DNA of 64,000 nucleotides from JACRCT01 sp049841135 (GTDB lineage Bacteria > Myxococcota > Myxococcia > Myxococcales > UBA5297): assembly GCA_049841135.1 (NCBI GenBank), contig JASGHK010000004.1, forward strand, positions 2,542,001 to 2,606,000, read 5' to 3'. This document shows, piece by piece, positions 9,594 to 19,967 of this stretch. The notes under the pieces were generated by a model, which saw only the letters and a list, made by a program, of their open reading frames with translations, did not search any database and had not been told where the DNA came from. A program made the translations under genes and the position numbers. How positions within the stretch are numbered: position 1 is the first letter of the stretch; every line of letters starts with the position of its first letter.

Positions 9594-10901
9594 TCAGCGA
9601 GGGCGGCGTCGCGAAGGAACGGCGCGAGCGGCGAGCAAGACCGACAGGAGCCCGAGCCACGCCGCCGCACCGGCGGGAGCCTGGGAGCAGCCTCCGGCCG
9701 CTGCCGAGGAACCGCCGTCCGGGCGCGCGGTGGTCGCATCGGGCAACGCGGCGCCGGCGTCGGACGTGGAAGCTCCGGAGGCGGCATCGAGCACGGTGGT
9801 CGAAGCGTCCAGACCGGAGATCGCCGGCCCCGCGTCGGGTCCGGCGAGGAGGCCCGCATCGGTGCTTCCCGCGACCGGGTCGAGGCGTACCGGGCGGAGC
9901 GTTCCGTCCTTGCGGCCCATCCCGGCGATCTGTCCGTTGGCGTTGATGGCCACGGCGCTGACGACTTCCCAGCCTGAGGTGGAATCGATCAAGGCGTTGA
10001 GGTCGTCCATGGCGCCCCGCCACAGGAAGGCGCGTGAGCCTCCCGCGCCGTCGCTGCTCGTGCCCACCGCATGGCCCGCGGCGTTGACGCCGAAGGCGGT
10101 GGCTTCGCGGTCGCCGGGCAGCCTGCCCAGGTCGGTGGCAACGCCCGACGCCCAGCGCGCGGCATGGTCGACCTGCCCCGACTCCCAGTAGGCCGCCGAG
10201 CCCACGATCACGCCTGAATCGTTGATCGCTCTCGCCCAGGCATGGATCGCGCCGGCGGGCAGCGGCAGCTCCTGGATGGCCCCGCCCGTCCAGAGGAAGG
10301 CGCGATCGCCCGTGGTCGCGGTCAGGAAGGCGCGGCCGACCACGGCGTCCGACGCGTTCAGGGCCGCTCCCTCGCTGAAGGCGAGGTCCGGGTCGCTGCC
10401 GGCCAGCACGCCCAACCGCTCCAGCGCCGAGACGTCCAGCGAGCTCCAGAAGACGGCCTCCCAGGAGTGCGTGTTCCCAGACCCGCTGCGAGTCATGTAG
10501 CCCGCGGCGTGGCCCGTCTCGCTGATCGCGGTGACGTAGCTGTTGGTGCTGGTGCTGTTGCCGGAGATGTCGATGGCCTCGCCGGCCGAGCTCCAGACCA
10601 CAGCGTGAGGTTCGGGGCGCCCGTCGCGGTCGGAGGACCCGCCCACCTGACCCGCGGAGTTGACGGTCAGGGCGAGCGCGGACGTTCCGCCCGTCAGCGG
10701 CGGCAGCGTGCTCACGGTCCCATCCTTCCTGAAGAGGAAGGGCCCCGTGGATGCGTTGCCGGCGACGTCGCCGCCCGCGCTCAGTCCGGCCACGATGCCG
10801 CCCGTGGCTCCATTGGGGAGTTTGACCTCGACGACGGTGAACTGGGGCCCGGCGCAGAGCGTGGAAGTGACCAGCGTGGACGCAGCCAGCAGCAGCGACA
10901 T
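9594..10901 (-). CDS. HAF-repeat extracellular protein with MYXO-CTERM-like tail
   Basis: Exported protein of 435 residues. ATG 10901 has GGAG 7 bases upstream; the N-terminus MSLLLAASTLVTSTLCAG is a short signal peptide. The body has about six repeats of the HAF family type (INDSGVIVGSA..., HAARW..G.ATDLGRLPGD, RAFLWRGAMDDLNALI), each ~50 residues. After ~residue 345 comes a low-complexity Ala/Asp/Ser/Thr linker. The C-terminus (GGCSQAPAGAAAWLGLLSVL followed by RRR) has the Cys, hydrophobic helix and basic end of MYXO-CTERM sorting signals, so the protein is probably anchored and processed at the surface. Function is unknown. It may share a transcript with the small membrane protein gene just upstream on the same strand. 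Confidence 0.8.
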   Translation of the reverse strand: MSLLLAASTLVTSTLCAGPQFTVVEVKLPNGATGGIVAGLSAGGDVAGNASTGPFLFRKDGTVSTLPPLTGGTSALALTVNSAGQVGGSSDRDGRPEPHAVVWSSAGEAIDISGNSTSTNSYVTAISETGHAAGYMTRSGSGNTHSWEAVFWSSLDVSALERLGVLAGSDPDLAFSEGAALNASDAVVGRAFLTATTGDRAFLWTGGAIQELPLPAGAIHAWARAINDSGVIVGSAAYWESGQVDHAARWASGVATDLGRLPGDREATAFGVNAAGHAVGTSSDGAGGSRAFLWRGAMDDLNALIDSTSGWEVVSAVAINANGQIAGMGRKDGTLRPVRLDPVAGSTDAGLLAGPDAGPAISGLDASTTVLDAASGASTSDAGAALPDATTARPDGGSSAAAGGCSQAPAGAAAWLGLLSVLLAARAVPSRRRPR

Positions 10902-11029
10902 GGTGTACTCCGGGGCAGAACCGACCCCTTGGATGCACGATGGGGCGTCCCGATGCTGCGGTGCGTCTGCCCCGGCTGGCTCGCGGGCCCAGGGCGCTTC
11001 GGCTCGCCAGCGCGGCGGTGCGCGCCACG

Positions 11030-11418
11030 TCATCGAGCAGCACGGCTACTCGGCGGCACACCGGCGGCGGCACCTTGCGCGGACCCCGTCCCGACGGTCG
11101 CGCCGAGCGTCGCCCTGGGTCAGTTGGAACGAAGCCGCCCGTCGTGATCAGCCCAAAGACAAGCAGGACCGCCAACGCGACGACGCACCCAATGAAGTGA
11201 AGGATGATGCGGCCGGCGTGGTCTCGAAGCTCACCCCAAAGATCTCGAGCGAAGGACAGGAGTTCGAGCAGCGCCAACACAGGGAGGAGCCGGGACAGGT
11301 CGCGCAAGAACGCCTCCCTCAAATACCGGTGGGTGCCGGTCGAAGCCGCGATGAAGAGCGCGAGCATCGCAAGGAGCAACGGAGCGGGGACCAGGGTTGC
11401 ATGTCTCATGGACCGCAT
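11030..11418 (-). CDS. Possible small membrane protein, 3' end unresolved
   Basis: From ATG 11418 (or 11409) the minus strand encodes three convincing hydrophobic helices (VPAPLLLAMLALFIAAS, RLLPVLALLELLSFA, IILHFIGCVVALAVLLVFGL) with charged loops. After LITTGGFVPTDPG the residues become Arg/Pro-rich, and no stop appears in this frame before the HAF gene begins at 10901. Stops exist in the other two minus frames near 11118 and 11148, so an undetected base error or a different end is likely. I give an approximate 3' boundary. No ribosome site stands out and no family is recognised. Confidence 0.35.
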
Positions 11419-11808
11419 CGTGGCGGCGACATGAAGCAGCGCTTGGCACCTCCGGCCGAGCGGTCGAGAGGTATGGCCGAGTGGTCGCGAAGAGAGAGCA
11501 GGAAGAGACGCCCACATCGGATCGCCCCGGGTTCGACGAACTCCATCGCGAGGCCTTCAGCCGGGCTGGGTCTGACGCGGCAGCACCCGTGCAACGCCGG
11601 GACCTTGTTGATGAACGCTGACATATCTTTAGCAGGTTCGACGCGGCCCTCCGGGGCGAAGGTGGCGGGCCACCGACCTCGTGTGCTGAGCGGCGACCCG
11701 AGCGGGGCGCGGAGCGCATAGACTTCGCGTCGCAGGGAAACGACGCGCCGACCGAAGTCGTGGTGGAGTTCCGTGGCGCCTCGAGCGCCCGCGAGGAGGA
11801 GCGTGACG
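11419..11808. other. Intergenic region, 390 bp, with a partial copy of the two-block repeat
   Basis: No convincing gene. On the minus strand, near 11640-11606, the word TGCTAAAGATA matches the first block of the repeat found at 31297 and 41140, but the second block is missing. A stretch with GGCCGAGTGGT and GGGTTCGA near 11476-11535 resembles tRNA D and T arms but has no acceptor stem. Confidence 0.4.
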
Positions 11809-12558
11809 ATGGGCTACAGCACCGACTTCTTCGGCAAGGTCCAGATCACCCCGCCGCTGAACGCGCAGGAGGTGGCCTACCTCACGAAGTTCTCCGAGAC
11901 GCGCCGCATGCACCTGAAGCAGGGGCCGTACTTCGTGAGCCAGCCCGGGTACGCCGGGCAGGAAGACGGGCCCGACGTCGTCGACTACAACGAGCCGCCT
12001 CCCGGCCAGCCGGGCCTCTGGTGCCAGTGGGTCCCGGCGGACGACGGCGCGGCGCTGGGGTGGAACGGCGCCGAGAAGTTCTACGAGGCCGAGGCCTGGA
12101 TGCAGTACCTCGTCGAGCACTTCCTGCGCCCGGGGGCGAAGGCCGCCTCGTCCGGGGACCCGCAGTTCGCCGGGTTCACGTTCAACCACCGGGTGGAAGG
12201 GCGCATCCTCGCCTCCGGCGAGGAGTTCCCCGACCTCTGGCGCATCGACGTCGCCGACAACCAAGTCTCGACCTACCGCTACGAGCTGGGCGACGAGGAC
12301 CTGGGGCGGGACGGCTTTGACGAGGACGAAGATGGGGACAAGGACGGCGAGCGCGCCATCTCGCTCGGTGGCGCGCTCTACACGCTCGGCCAGAATCCGG
12401 ACGGAGGCGTCGAGGCGATCGGCGCGTGGCTCGACAGCTTGGACCCCTCGCCTTCGCACGCTCTCGTCGGCTTCCTGCAGGACCTGGCGGCCGTGCTGCC
12501 CGATCCGCATCGCGAGAAGCTGTCGCGGGTCGTGGCGGCGAAAGCGCGGCTCCACTGA
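11809..12558 (+). CDS. Conserved hypothetical protein
   Basis: Soluble protein of 249 residues with no signal peptide. ATG 11809 (MGYSTDFFGKV) has GAGGAGGA about 9 bases upstream; an in-frame upstream start at 11773 has no ribosome site. It resembles a family of bacterial hypotheticals with an MGY.T.F.G....PL start, a WCQWVP...LGWNG.EKFYEAE.W.QYL..HFL core and a GFTFNHRVEGRI segment. I know no function for that family. An acidic stretch (DEDEDGDKDGE) near residue 170 precedes an Ala/Leu-rich helical C-terminus. It stands alone, followed by a strong terminator. Confidence 0.75.
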   Translation: MGYSTDFFGKVQITPPLNAQEVAYLTKFSETRRMHLKQGPYFVSQPGYAGQEDGPDVVDYNEPPPGQPGLWCQWVPADDGAALGWNGAEKFYEAEAWMQYLVEHFLRPGAKAASSGDPQFAGFTFNHRVEGRILASGEEFPDLWRIDVADNQVSTYRYELGDEDLGRDGFDEDEDGDKDGERAISLGGALYTLGQNPDGGVEAIGAWLDSLDPSPSHALVGFLQDLAAVLPDPHREKLSRVVAAKARLH

Positions 12559-12668
12559 GGCGACGCGCGATTGGCTCGCCGCAAGGCGCCTGGCTCCTCC
12601 TGCGCTCCTCGAGGCGAGAGGCGCCCCGCTGAAGAAGCGACTGCTCCGAGGAGCGTGGTGACGTCGCC

Positions 12669-12710
12669 GCTCGGGAATCCCCCGGGCCTTCAGCCCGGGG
12701 TTTTCCGAGC
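12669..12710 (+). terminator. Rho-independent terminator
   Basis: Inner stem CCCCGGGC / GCCCGGGG (12680-12687 with 12693-12700) closes a CTTCA loop and is followed by TTTT; GCTCGG and CCGAGC extend it outward. It sits 110 bases after the hypothetical gene ending at 12558. The rest of 12559-12886 shows no gene or other clear signal. Confidence 0.75.
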
Positions 12711-12886
12711 GCACCGCCCAGCCTCCAATCCGAATCCTGTCGCGCGCCTGCGCGACCGCGCCCGACCGCAGACTCGCCGGGGCTGAAGCGTCCCGTCCCC
12801 TAGTCGGGAAGCGCGAACAGCAGAAGCCCGCTGCGTGGGATCCTCATCTCCAAGCGCCCAAACGCGCCGCGCGCTCGCGTCCGCAG

Positions 12887-15800
12887 TCACCGTGAGATCG
12901 CAGGCCCCCCCGGGACGAGGCTGGGCGTCGTGCTGCCGACGCCGCGCTGGCCGTGGGAGTTGTCGCCCCAGCAGAGGACGTCGTTGCCCACCAGCGCGCA
13001 GGTAAAGCTACCGCCGACCGCGACGGCGAGCACGTTCTTGTCCAGGCCCTTGACCTGCACCGGCGTCGACGGGCTGTTGCTCTGGGAATCGTTGCCCAGC
13101 TGGCCCGACCCGTTGTTGCCCAGGCACTTGAGGGCGCCGTTGACGATGGCGCAGGCGTGCCCGTTGCGCATCGACATGTCCTGGACGGCGCCGGAGAAGC
13201 CGTTGATCGCCTTGGCGGTGGCTCCGAAGAGCGCGCCCCAGCACTGGGCAGCGCCGTTGACCACGCCGCAGGAGTTGTTCCCGCCGGAGTAGGAGATTCG
13301 GGCTCCGGACCCGTAAGCCAGGGCGTCCTGGTAGGGATCGCCATCCGGGCCCGACGTCGTGCCTGTCCCCAGCTGGCCGCTGGAATTGTCGCCCCAGCAC
13401 TTGACGCTCGACCGAGTGACCCGGCAGCTGTGGTTGTCGCCGGCGGAGAAGATGCCCCATTTGTTCAGCCAGGTCGGGTAGACGGTCGATCCCGTCCCGC
13501 CGAGCTGCTTGAGCGCGTCGCTACCGACGCAAGAGTAGTGTTGGCTGGGAATGAAGCAGGTGTGGGCGTCGCCGGTCACGAGGGCCCTGGCCCCGCCCCC
13601 GTAGAAGCTGCCGTCGCTGTACTCCCTGGCAGAGGTTTTTCCGCGGCCCAGTTGCCCTGAGGAATTGCGCCCCCAACACTCGGAGAAATACCCCTCGACA
13701 CAGGTGTGGTACGTGCCGGCAGTGAGCGCGCGGTAGCGCTTGAGGCTGCGATTCAAGGGCGTCGTGGGCGTCGTGATATCTCCGGCGGCGTTGCTGCCGA
13801 GCTGGTAGTCGCCGTTGGCGCCCCAGCAGTAGGGCTGCCCGCTCACGAGAACGCAGACGTGCTGTTCGCCGGCGACCAGGGTGGCGATGCCTCCCACGAT
13901 GCCTTGGACCTGGACCGGGGTCGTGCTCGGGCTCGTCGTGCCGTTGCCCAGCTGGCCATGCTGGTTCGCGCCCCAGCACCGGACGGTGCCGTTCACCATG
14001 GCGCAGGTGTGCCCGCGGCCGAGAGCAATCGCCTGGGCGTCCTCCAGATCCACCGTGTAGTAGAAGCTCGTGACGTCCTGCAGCGATGGGTCGCCAGCTT
14101 GACCCTCGGCGTTGGCGCCGTAGCAGTGGACGGTCCCGCCGACGGTGACGGCGCAGCCGTGGTTGTAGCCGTTGACCTTCTTGATCCCTTGGGGCGCGTT
14201 GTTGCCGTACTGGTTCTTGTCGTTCGTCCCCAGGCAGCGGGTGCCGGAGTTGTCCTGCCAGCAGCTCACGACGCTGCCCAGCGACAGGCCCATGATGTCG
14301 GTATCGCCATGACCCTGGAGGTTGACCGGGACGTTGCGGTCGAGGGTCGTGCCGTCCCAGAGCTGCTTGCCGCCGTTCGCTCCCCAGCACATCAAGAGGT
14401 CGTTGCCGGCGGCGCAGGAGTGGTAGGGGCCGGCGGCGATGAGCCGGGTCCCAGTGGTCATGCCTACGACGTTCGCCGGCAAGAGCTGGTCGTCCCAGGT
14501 GCCGTTGCCCAGCTGGCCCGTCGAATTGAGGCCCCAGCACTTGGCCACGCCGTTCACGATGGCGCAGGTGTGGTACGCGCCGGCGGCGATGGCCTGCACG
14601 CCGGACTCCAGGCCCGCGACCGGCACGGGGCGGACGTGCTCGTCGGTGGTGCCGTCGCCCAGCTGCCCGAAAGCGTTGCCGCCCCAGCACCAGGCGCCGC
14701 CGTTGACGATGGCACAGGTGTGCGAGGCGCCGGCGGTGAGGGCGGTGGCGCCGCCGAGGATGCCCGAGACCGGCACGGGCACCGGGCTGTCGTCGTAGCT
14801 GCCGTCGCCCAGCTGGCCATTGACGTTCAGGCCCCAGCACTGGACGCCGCCGCCCATCAGCGCGCAGGTGTGGTCCCAGCCGGCGGCGATCGCGCCCCAG
14901 GTGCCGGTGGTGGTCGGCGACTTCACGGTGATCACAACGGCCACAGAGGTCGACCCGCCGGAGTTGGTGGCGGTGACGGTGTGCGTGCCCTCGGCCAGGA
15001 CGGTGGGCGTGCCGGAGATGACGCCCGTTGCCGGGTCCAGGCTCAGCCCCGCGGGCAGCGGAGGATCGACCGAGTAGGAGGTGGGGACGCCGCCAGCGCT
15101 GGTGGGCGCGTTGGGCGTGACGGCGACGGTCCGGTCGTAGCGCACGGGGGTGGCCGCGTACGCCAGGCCAGTGGGCGCATGGTCGGTCACGGTCAGGGTG
15201 AGCGTCGCGGTCGTCGAGCCGACGTCGTTGGCGCCGGTCACGGTGTAGGCGGCTTCGGCCGAAGCAGCGCTTGGCGTTCCGCTGACGACCCCGGAACTCG
15301 GGTCCAGGGTGAGCCCGGCGGGCAGGTCCGGCGAGACCGAGTAGGAGGCGACGGCGCCGCCGGAGCTCGCCGGGGCGTTGGGGGCGATGGCGGCGCCGAC
15401 GACGTAGGAGGCCGGGTTGGTCGCGTAGGTGAGGTCGGCGGGCGCGGCCTCCTCGATCGTCAGGACGAGGTCCGCCGCGGTGCTGCCGCCGGAGTTCGAG
15501 GCGGTCACGGTGTAGCTCGCCTGCGCAGTCACGGCGGTGGGGGTGCCGGAGAGCACACCCGTGACCGGGTGCAGCGAGAGGCCTTCGGGGAGCGCCGGGG
15601 CCACCTCGTAGGTCGTCACGACTCCCCCACTGCTCGCGGGCGCGTTCTCGGCGATGGCGTGGCCGACCGGGTAGCTCGCGGGGTTGGTGGCGTAGACGAG
15701 ATCGGCGGGGGCCGCGTCGACCACGGCCAGGCGCAGCGCGACGGTGCCGCTCCCGCCGGAGTTGGTGGCGGTGATCGTGTAGTCCGCCTCGGGCGCGACC

Positions 15801-16636
15801 GCCGCCGGCGTTCCGGAGAGGACGCCCGTGACCGGATTGAGCGAGAGGCCCGCGGGCAGCTCCGGCGAGACCTCCCAGGAGGCCGCGGGTCCCCCGGCAT
15901 TGACGGGAGCGTTGTCGGCGATGGCGACGCCCAGCGGGTAGCGGGCCGGGTTGACCGCGTAAGCGAGGCCGGCGGGAGCACCGTCGTGGACGGTGATCGA
16001 CAGGGTCACGCTGGCGGCTCCGGCCGAGTTCGAGGCGGTCACCTTGTGGCGGGTGAACGCCAGCGACGCGGTCGGGGTCCCGGACACGACGCCGGTCGCC
16101 GGGTCGAGCGTGAGGCCGGCGGGCAGCGCGGGCTCGACGGCGTAGGCGGTGGGAACGCCGCCCTTGGTGGTGGGCGCGTTCGGCGCGATGGCGACTCCCA
16201 CCGTGTACACCGCAGGGTTGGTCGCGTAGGCGACGCTGCTCGGGGCCCGCTCCTCGACGGTGATCTTCAAGGCGACCGTCGCGCTGCCGGCGGAGTTCCT
16301 GGCGGTCACGGTGTAGGTCGTCTCGGCGCTGGCCTTGGCGGGCGTGCCGCTGACGATGCCCGAGGTCGCGTCGAGCGCCAAGCCCGCGGGCAGCGCGGGG
16401 TCGACGGAGTAGGAGTCGACCTGGCCGCCGATGCTGGTGGGAGCGTTGGGCGCGATGGCCACGCCTGCGGTGTAGACCGCCGGGTTGAAGGCGTACCGCA
16501 GCGAGGAGGGCGGATGGACGGCGGGGCCGGTGTCTGGGGCGCCGCCGTCGGACGCGCCGGCGGGGTCGCCGCCGGAGCAGCCGCAGACGGCGAGAGCGAG
16601 GAGGAGGGTGAGGAAGAAGAGAGCTCGGCGGGCCAT
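12887..16636 (-). CDS. Putative-Ig and RCC1-repeat surface lipoprotein
   Basis: Secreted lipoprotein of 1,249 residues. ATG 16636 has AGGAGG 5 bases upstream; the signal peptide ends in LAVCGC. After a short Gly/Asp/Pro linker, residues ~30-560 are six repeats of ~88 residues of the He_PIG putative-Ig type (..YATNPASYPVG.AIA.NAP.S.GG, LPAGLSL.P.TGV.SGTP). Residues ~565-1,249 are RCC1-type repeats (W..I.AG..HTCA...G...CWG.N..GQLGDGT), enough for about two seven-bladed propellers; each blade carries a CA...CW cysteine pair. No frame break is seen over 3.7 kb. Such proteins are common and uncharacterised in Myxococcota. It lies 49 bases downstream of another surface lipoprotein gene and may be co-transcribed with it. 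Confidence 0.85.
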   Translation of the reverse strand: MARRALFFLTLLLALAVCGCSGGDPAGASDGGAPDTGPAVHPPSSLRYAFNPAVYTAGVAIAPNAPTSIGGQVDSYSVDPALPAGLALDATSGIVSGTPAKASAETTYTVTARNSAGSATVALKITVEERAPSSVAYATNPAVYTVGVAIAPNAPTTKGGVPTAYAVEPALPAGLTLDPATGVVSGTPTASLAFTRHKVTASNSAGAASVTLSITVHDGAPAGLAYAVNPARYPLGVAIADNAPVNAGGPAASWEVSPELPAGLSLNPVTGVLSGTPAAVAPEADYTITATNSGGSGTVALRLAVVDAAPADLVYATNPASYPVGHAIAENAPASSGGVVTTYEVAPALPEGLSLHPVTGVLSGTPTAVTAQASYTVTASNSGGSTAADLVLTIEEAAPADLTYATNPASYVVGAAIAPNAPASSGGAVASYSVSPDLPAGLTLDPSSGVVSGTPSAASAEAAYTVTGANDVGSTTATLTLTVTDHAPTGLAYAATPVRYDRTVAVTPNAPTSAGGVPTSYSVDPPLPAGLSLDPATGVISGTPTVLAEGTHTVTATNSGGSTSVAVVITVKSPTTTGTWGAIAAGWDHTCALMGGGVQCWGLNVNGQLGDGSYDDSPVPVPVSGILGGATALTAGASHTCAIVNGGAWCWGGNAFGQLGDGTTDEHVRPVPVAGLESGVQAIAAGAYHTCAIVNGVAKCWGLNSTGQLGNGTWDDQLLPANVVGMTTGTRLIAAGPYHSCAAGNDLLMCWGANGGKQLWDGTTLDRNVPVNLQGHGDTDIMGLSLGSVVSCWQDNSGTRCLGTNDKNQYGNNAPQGIKKVNGYNHGCAVTVGGTVHCYGANAEGQAGDPSLQDVTSFYYTVDLEDAQAIALGRGHTCAMVNGTVRCWGANQHGQLGNGTTSPSTTPVQVQGIVGGIATLVAGEQHVCVLVSGQPYCWGANGDYQLGSNAAGDITTPTTPLNRSLKRYRALTAGTYHTCVEGYFSECWGRNSSGQLGRGKTSAREYSDGSFYGGGARALVTGDAHTCFIPSQHYSCVGSDALKQLGGTGSTVYPTWLNKWGIFSAGDNHSCRVTRSSVKCWGDNSSGQLGTGTTSGPDGDPYQDALAYGSGARISYSGGNNSCGVVNGAAQCWGALFGATAKAINGFSGAVQDMSMRNGHACAIVNGALKCLGNNGSGQLGNDSQSNSPSTPVQVKGLDKNVLAVAVGGSFTCALVGNDVLCWGDNSHGQRGVGSTTPSLVPGGPAISR

Positions 16637-16685
16637 GAGGCCTCCTGCGGAATGGGGGTTCGCGAGGGCGCGGCTTTGAGGGCTG

Positions 16686-19600
16686 CTAGAGGACCAGGTC
16701 CTGCTTCGCTTCGCCGTCCTCCCCGGCCTGCCCGTCGGCGCCGTTGCCGCCCGCCGCGACACCGGCGGTGGTGCCCCCCGCGTTGCCCTTGCCTGCTCCT
16801 CCTCCGCCGGCCGCGCTCCCCGACGACTCGGTCAGCTTCGTCGCGTTGAAGGTCGTGCCCGAGTCGCGGACGATGGCGAAGGAGCTTCCGCCTGCGCCGC
16901 CACCGCCGCCGCCGCCCCCGGCGCCGTTCCCGCCGATGCCGCCAGCCCCGCCGTTGATCGACGGAGCGGTCGGGGTTCCGCCCCCGCCCGCAGCGCCACC
17001 GGAGCCTCCAGCTCCGCCGCTGCCGCCGCCACCGCCCTGGACCGTGACGGTGTCCAGGACCATCCCGCTCGAATTCCACACCAGCATCCCGATGGAGGTG
17101 CCGCCGGGACTCCCGGCGCCGCCCTGGCCCCCGCCGCAACCGCCGGCGCCTCCCGCGGCGCCGGCGTAACCGGGCAACGTGCAAAAGTAGCTGCCGCCGC
17201 CACCGCCGCCTCCGGAGCCGTCGCACCCCCCCGAGCCCGAACCGGCCAAGGGCCCGAGCACCCAGCGAAGCTCGGCCGTCGCGTCCACGCGGGTGCCCTT
17301 CTTGCCGCCTGCGCCGCCCTGCAAGACCGTGGAGCAGCTGGTGCCGTTGGAGCCGGGCTTGCCTGCGGGCGAGCTGGACGTCCCCGCAGGGCCGCCAGCC
17401 CCGCCCATGCGCCAGCCCGTCGGGCCACCGGAGACCCCGGCATCCCACCCCGGGCGGCCGGCCGTCGGGGCACAGGGGTTGCCGGCGCCGGCGGCTCCTC
17501 CCCGAGGCTGCGTCGCGCAGACGGCGCCCAGGTTGTAGGACGCACCGTCGGTCCCCTTCGCGCCGTCGGCGCCCTGGCTGGCGGCGATGGACGTGTTGGT
17601 CAGCCGCAGCCCGGGGCAGTGCATGCAACGCAGCCCCACCGCGTGCAGCGCCGGCGCGGAGGGCCGGTCCATCTCGACGCTCAGGTTCATCAGGTAGGTC
17701 GGGTTGACGAGGTCGGTGCCGTCGATGGCCACCAGGTGGTCGCCGGTGCCCGGGCCCTTGCGCTGGAGGGTCGAGGTGCCGCCCGCCCTGCTGAAGGTCT
17801 CGTCGAAGCCGCCGAAGATGCCCTGGCCGTCGCCCAGGACGATGGCCGCGCTGCGCAGATAGGAGCCCGAGGCGGTCAGGTAGATGTACTTCTTGCCGCT
17901 CGCCGGCAGCTTGCTGATCGCGGTGTCCAGGGAGTCCAGCGGGGCCGACGGCGAGCCGTCGTTGGCGGGGTTGCCGGTGGCCGGCCGGACGAACAGCGCC
18001 TGGCTCGCGTCGCCGTCCACGCCGTCGCAGTTGAGGTCCTGGCCCAGCGGGTCGGGCAGGTCGGTCTTGGGGAAGACGGTCTGCCGGCAGTACGTGTCGG
18101 GGGTGTTCAGGACGCAGGCGGTCACGCCCTCGGCGCAGGGCCCGTACTTGCCGGGGATTCTGGCACTTGACCTCCGTCCCCGGCAGCTCGTCGGTGATGC
18201 CGTCACAGTCGTTGTCGAGGGCGTCGCAGGCTTCCTGGCTGGACGGCGTGACCGGCAGGCACTCCATCTTGCCGCTCAGGCAATGGCGCGCACCCGGCTC
18301 GCACACGCCGGGCAGGCCGGTGTGGCAGGCCGCACCCTCGGTCAGCGGATCCTCGTCGGTCGCCCCGTCGCAGTCGTCGTCGACGCCGTTGCAGACCTCG
18401 ACGCCGCCGGGGCGCACCGCGCCGTGGGTGTCGTCGCAGTCGCCCGCGACCTGGGTGTAGCCGGCGGGGATCGCCTCGGGGGTGCAGGCGAACAGGCCCG
18501 GCTCGGCGCCGAAGCCGTCGCCGTCGCCGTCCGGGTACCAGATGCGGGTCGGGTCGGTGATCGCCTGCTCGCAGCCGTTGGCGAACTCTCCGTCGCAGTC
18601 GGCCCAGGCGGTCGGGTCGTCGCACTGCGCGCTGCAACGCGGCGAGGCGTCGCTCTCCTTCTGGGTGCAGGCCGCGGTGCCGTTGGGCACCGCGCCCGAG
18701 CAGGCGTCGAAGCAGGCGGTGCAGTGCTGCTGCGGGTAGCGCGCCGGGCCGATCTCCTCCAGGTCGTCGGAGACGCCATTGCAGTTGAGGTCCTGCACGC
18801 CGCAGGCGCCGGGGAAGGCGTGCTCGGGGTCCGCCGGGTCGTAGTAGGCGTTCGGGTCGCGCTCGTCGCAGTCCACCGGGGTCACCGAGCCGGCGGGCCC
18901 GCACCGGCCCAAGCCGCGGCCGTCGCCGTCCGGGTCGGAGCAGGCGCCGCAGGTGCGCAGCCACGGCACGCAGAACGAGCCGTGGTCGAACGGGCCGTCC
19001 GCGCGCGGCGAGACGAGGTCCTGGCAGTCGAAGCCGAAGGGGCATGGGGACGGCCCGCCGCAGGGCTCGAGGCAGCTGCCGGGGGCTTCGGAGGTGGCCA
19101 GGTCCCAGCCGGTGAAGTCGAAGCACAGCTGCGCGCCCGAGCACTCCGAGGCCTGCGTGCAGCGCTGGCAGAAGGCGTCGCCCACGGCGTTCGAGAGCCC
19201 GAACGGAGGCCGGCAGAGGGCGCCGAAGGTGTCGCCGGCGGCGAGGTCGGAGGCCGACAGCTGCGCGTCGAAAGGGAACGCCGGGAGGGGCGAGGGATAG
19301 AACGAGGCGCCGGCGGCGACGAGCTGGCACTGGTAGGGCACCGGCTTGCCGCTCGCGTCCTTGATGGTGAGGGCGTCGCAGATGGCGGCGTTGCTGGTGC
19401 AGACCAGCGTGCAGAGGCCCGACCGGGTCAGCGTGGGGTCGAGCTCGTGGACGGTCGCCGAGAGCTTGCCGGCGGGGTCCCTGCGGTTGAGCGGCACGGT
19501 CTTGATGCAGTCGCCGTAGCCCACCGGGCACTGCGAGTCGTCGTCGCAGGAGAGGTAGCCGGAGATCGCGCCGGCGGGCTCGCTGGCCCCGCCGTCTCTT

Positions 19601-19849
19601 TCGACCGAGGCGTCCTCTGCCGCCACGGGCCCCGCGTCACCCGGATTCGCCGCGGCGTCCTTGCCTGGTCCTTCCGCGGCATCGGCGGTGCTGATCGAAT
19701 CCATCGGCCATCGCGGCGGCGTCGGCGCTCGCGCAGCCGGCGCCGCTGCAGGAGGCATCGGGCGCGGTGGGGTTGGCCGGCTGTCCGCATGCGACGAGCA
19801 GCAGCGTGGCGGCCAAGGCGATGGCGAAGGAGCTGAGGGCGGTTCTCAT
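16686..19849 (-). CDS. MopE-like / Gly-rich surface lipoprotein
   Basis: Lipoprotein of about 1,055 residues after repair of two shifts (19697-19701 and 18156-18160). ATG 19849 gives signal peptide and lipobox LLLVAC (Cys21), then an Asp/Ala linker. Residues ~90-560 are Cys-rich with MopE-type motifs (GVEVCNGVDDDCDGATDED, CDALDNDCDGITDELPG, NCNGVSDD); this family includes the copper-binding MopE of methanotrophs. After the second shift the protein continues IPGKYGPC...ACVLNTPDTYC, then a right-handed-helix-like region (DSLDTAISKLPASGKKYIYL, IFGGF), and ends in ~300 residues dominated by glycine. The shifts restore one continuous Cys pattern, so I call a single gene. Metal binding is an inference from the motif. 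Confidence 0.75.
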
Positions 19850-19913
19850 TCGACGGCCTTTCGAGGAGGCGAATCGGGCGCGCCGCGACCAAGACGAAGC
19901 CCGCGAACGACGA

Positions 19914-19947
19914 ACGGGCCGGCCTCCCCTCCCGGGGGCCGGCCCGT
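19914..19947 (-). terminator. Strong GC hairpin after the 1,455-residue lipoprotein gene
   Basis: ACGGGCCGGCC pairs with GGCCGGCCCGT (19914-19924 and 19937-19947) around a 12-base loop. It lies about 20 bases past the stop at 19968 and before the next gene on the same strand. There is no clear U tract, so termination is likely but not certain. Confidence 0.45.
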
Positions 19948-19967
19948 CCAGGTTCAGGGCGAGCCGG

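Noticed and set aside
11470..11560. tRNA-like D-arm and T-arm words (GGCCGAGTGGT, GGGTTCGA)
   Set aside because: No acceptor stem or anticodon arm can be paired and spacing is wrong for a tRNA-Ser or tRNA-Leu.
13706..16849. Long plus-strand reading frame antisense to the RCC1 lipoprotein gene
   Set aside because: The minus strand shows unmistakable He_PIG and RCC1 repeats with lipobox and ribosome site; the antisense product is low-complexity.
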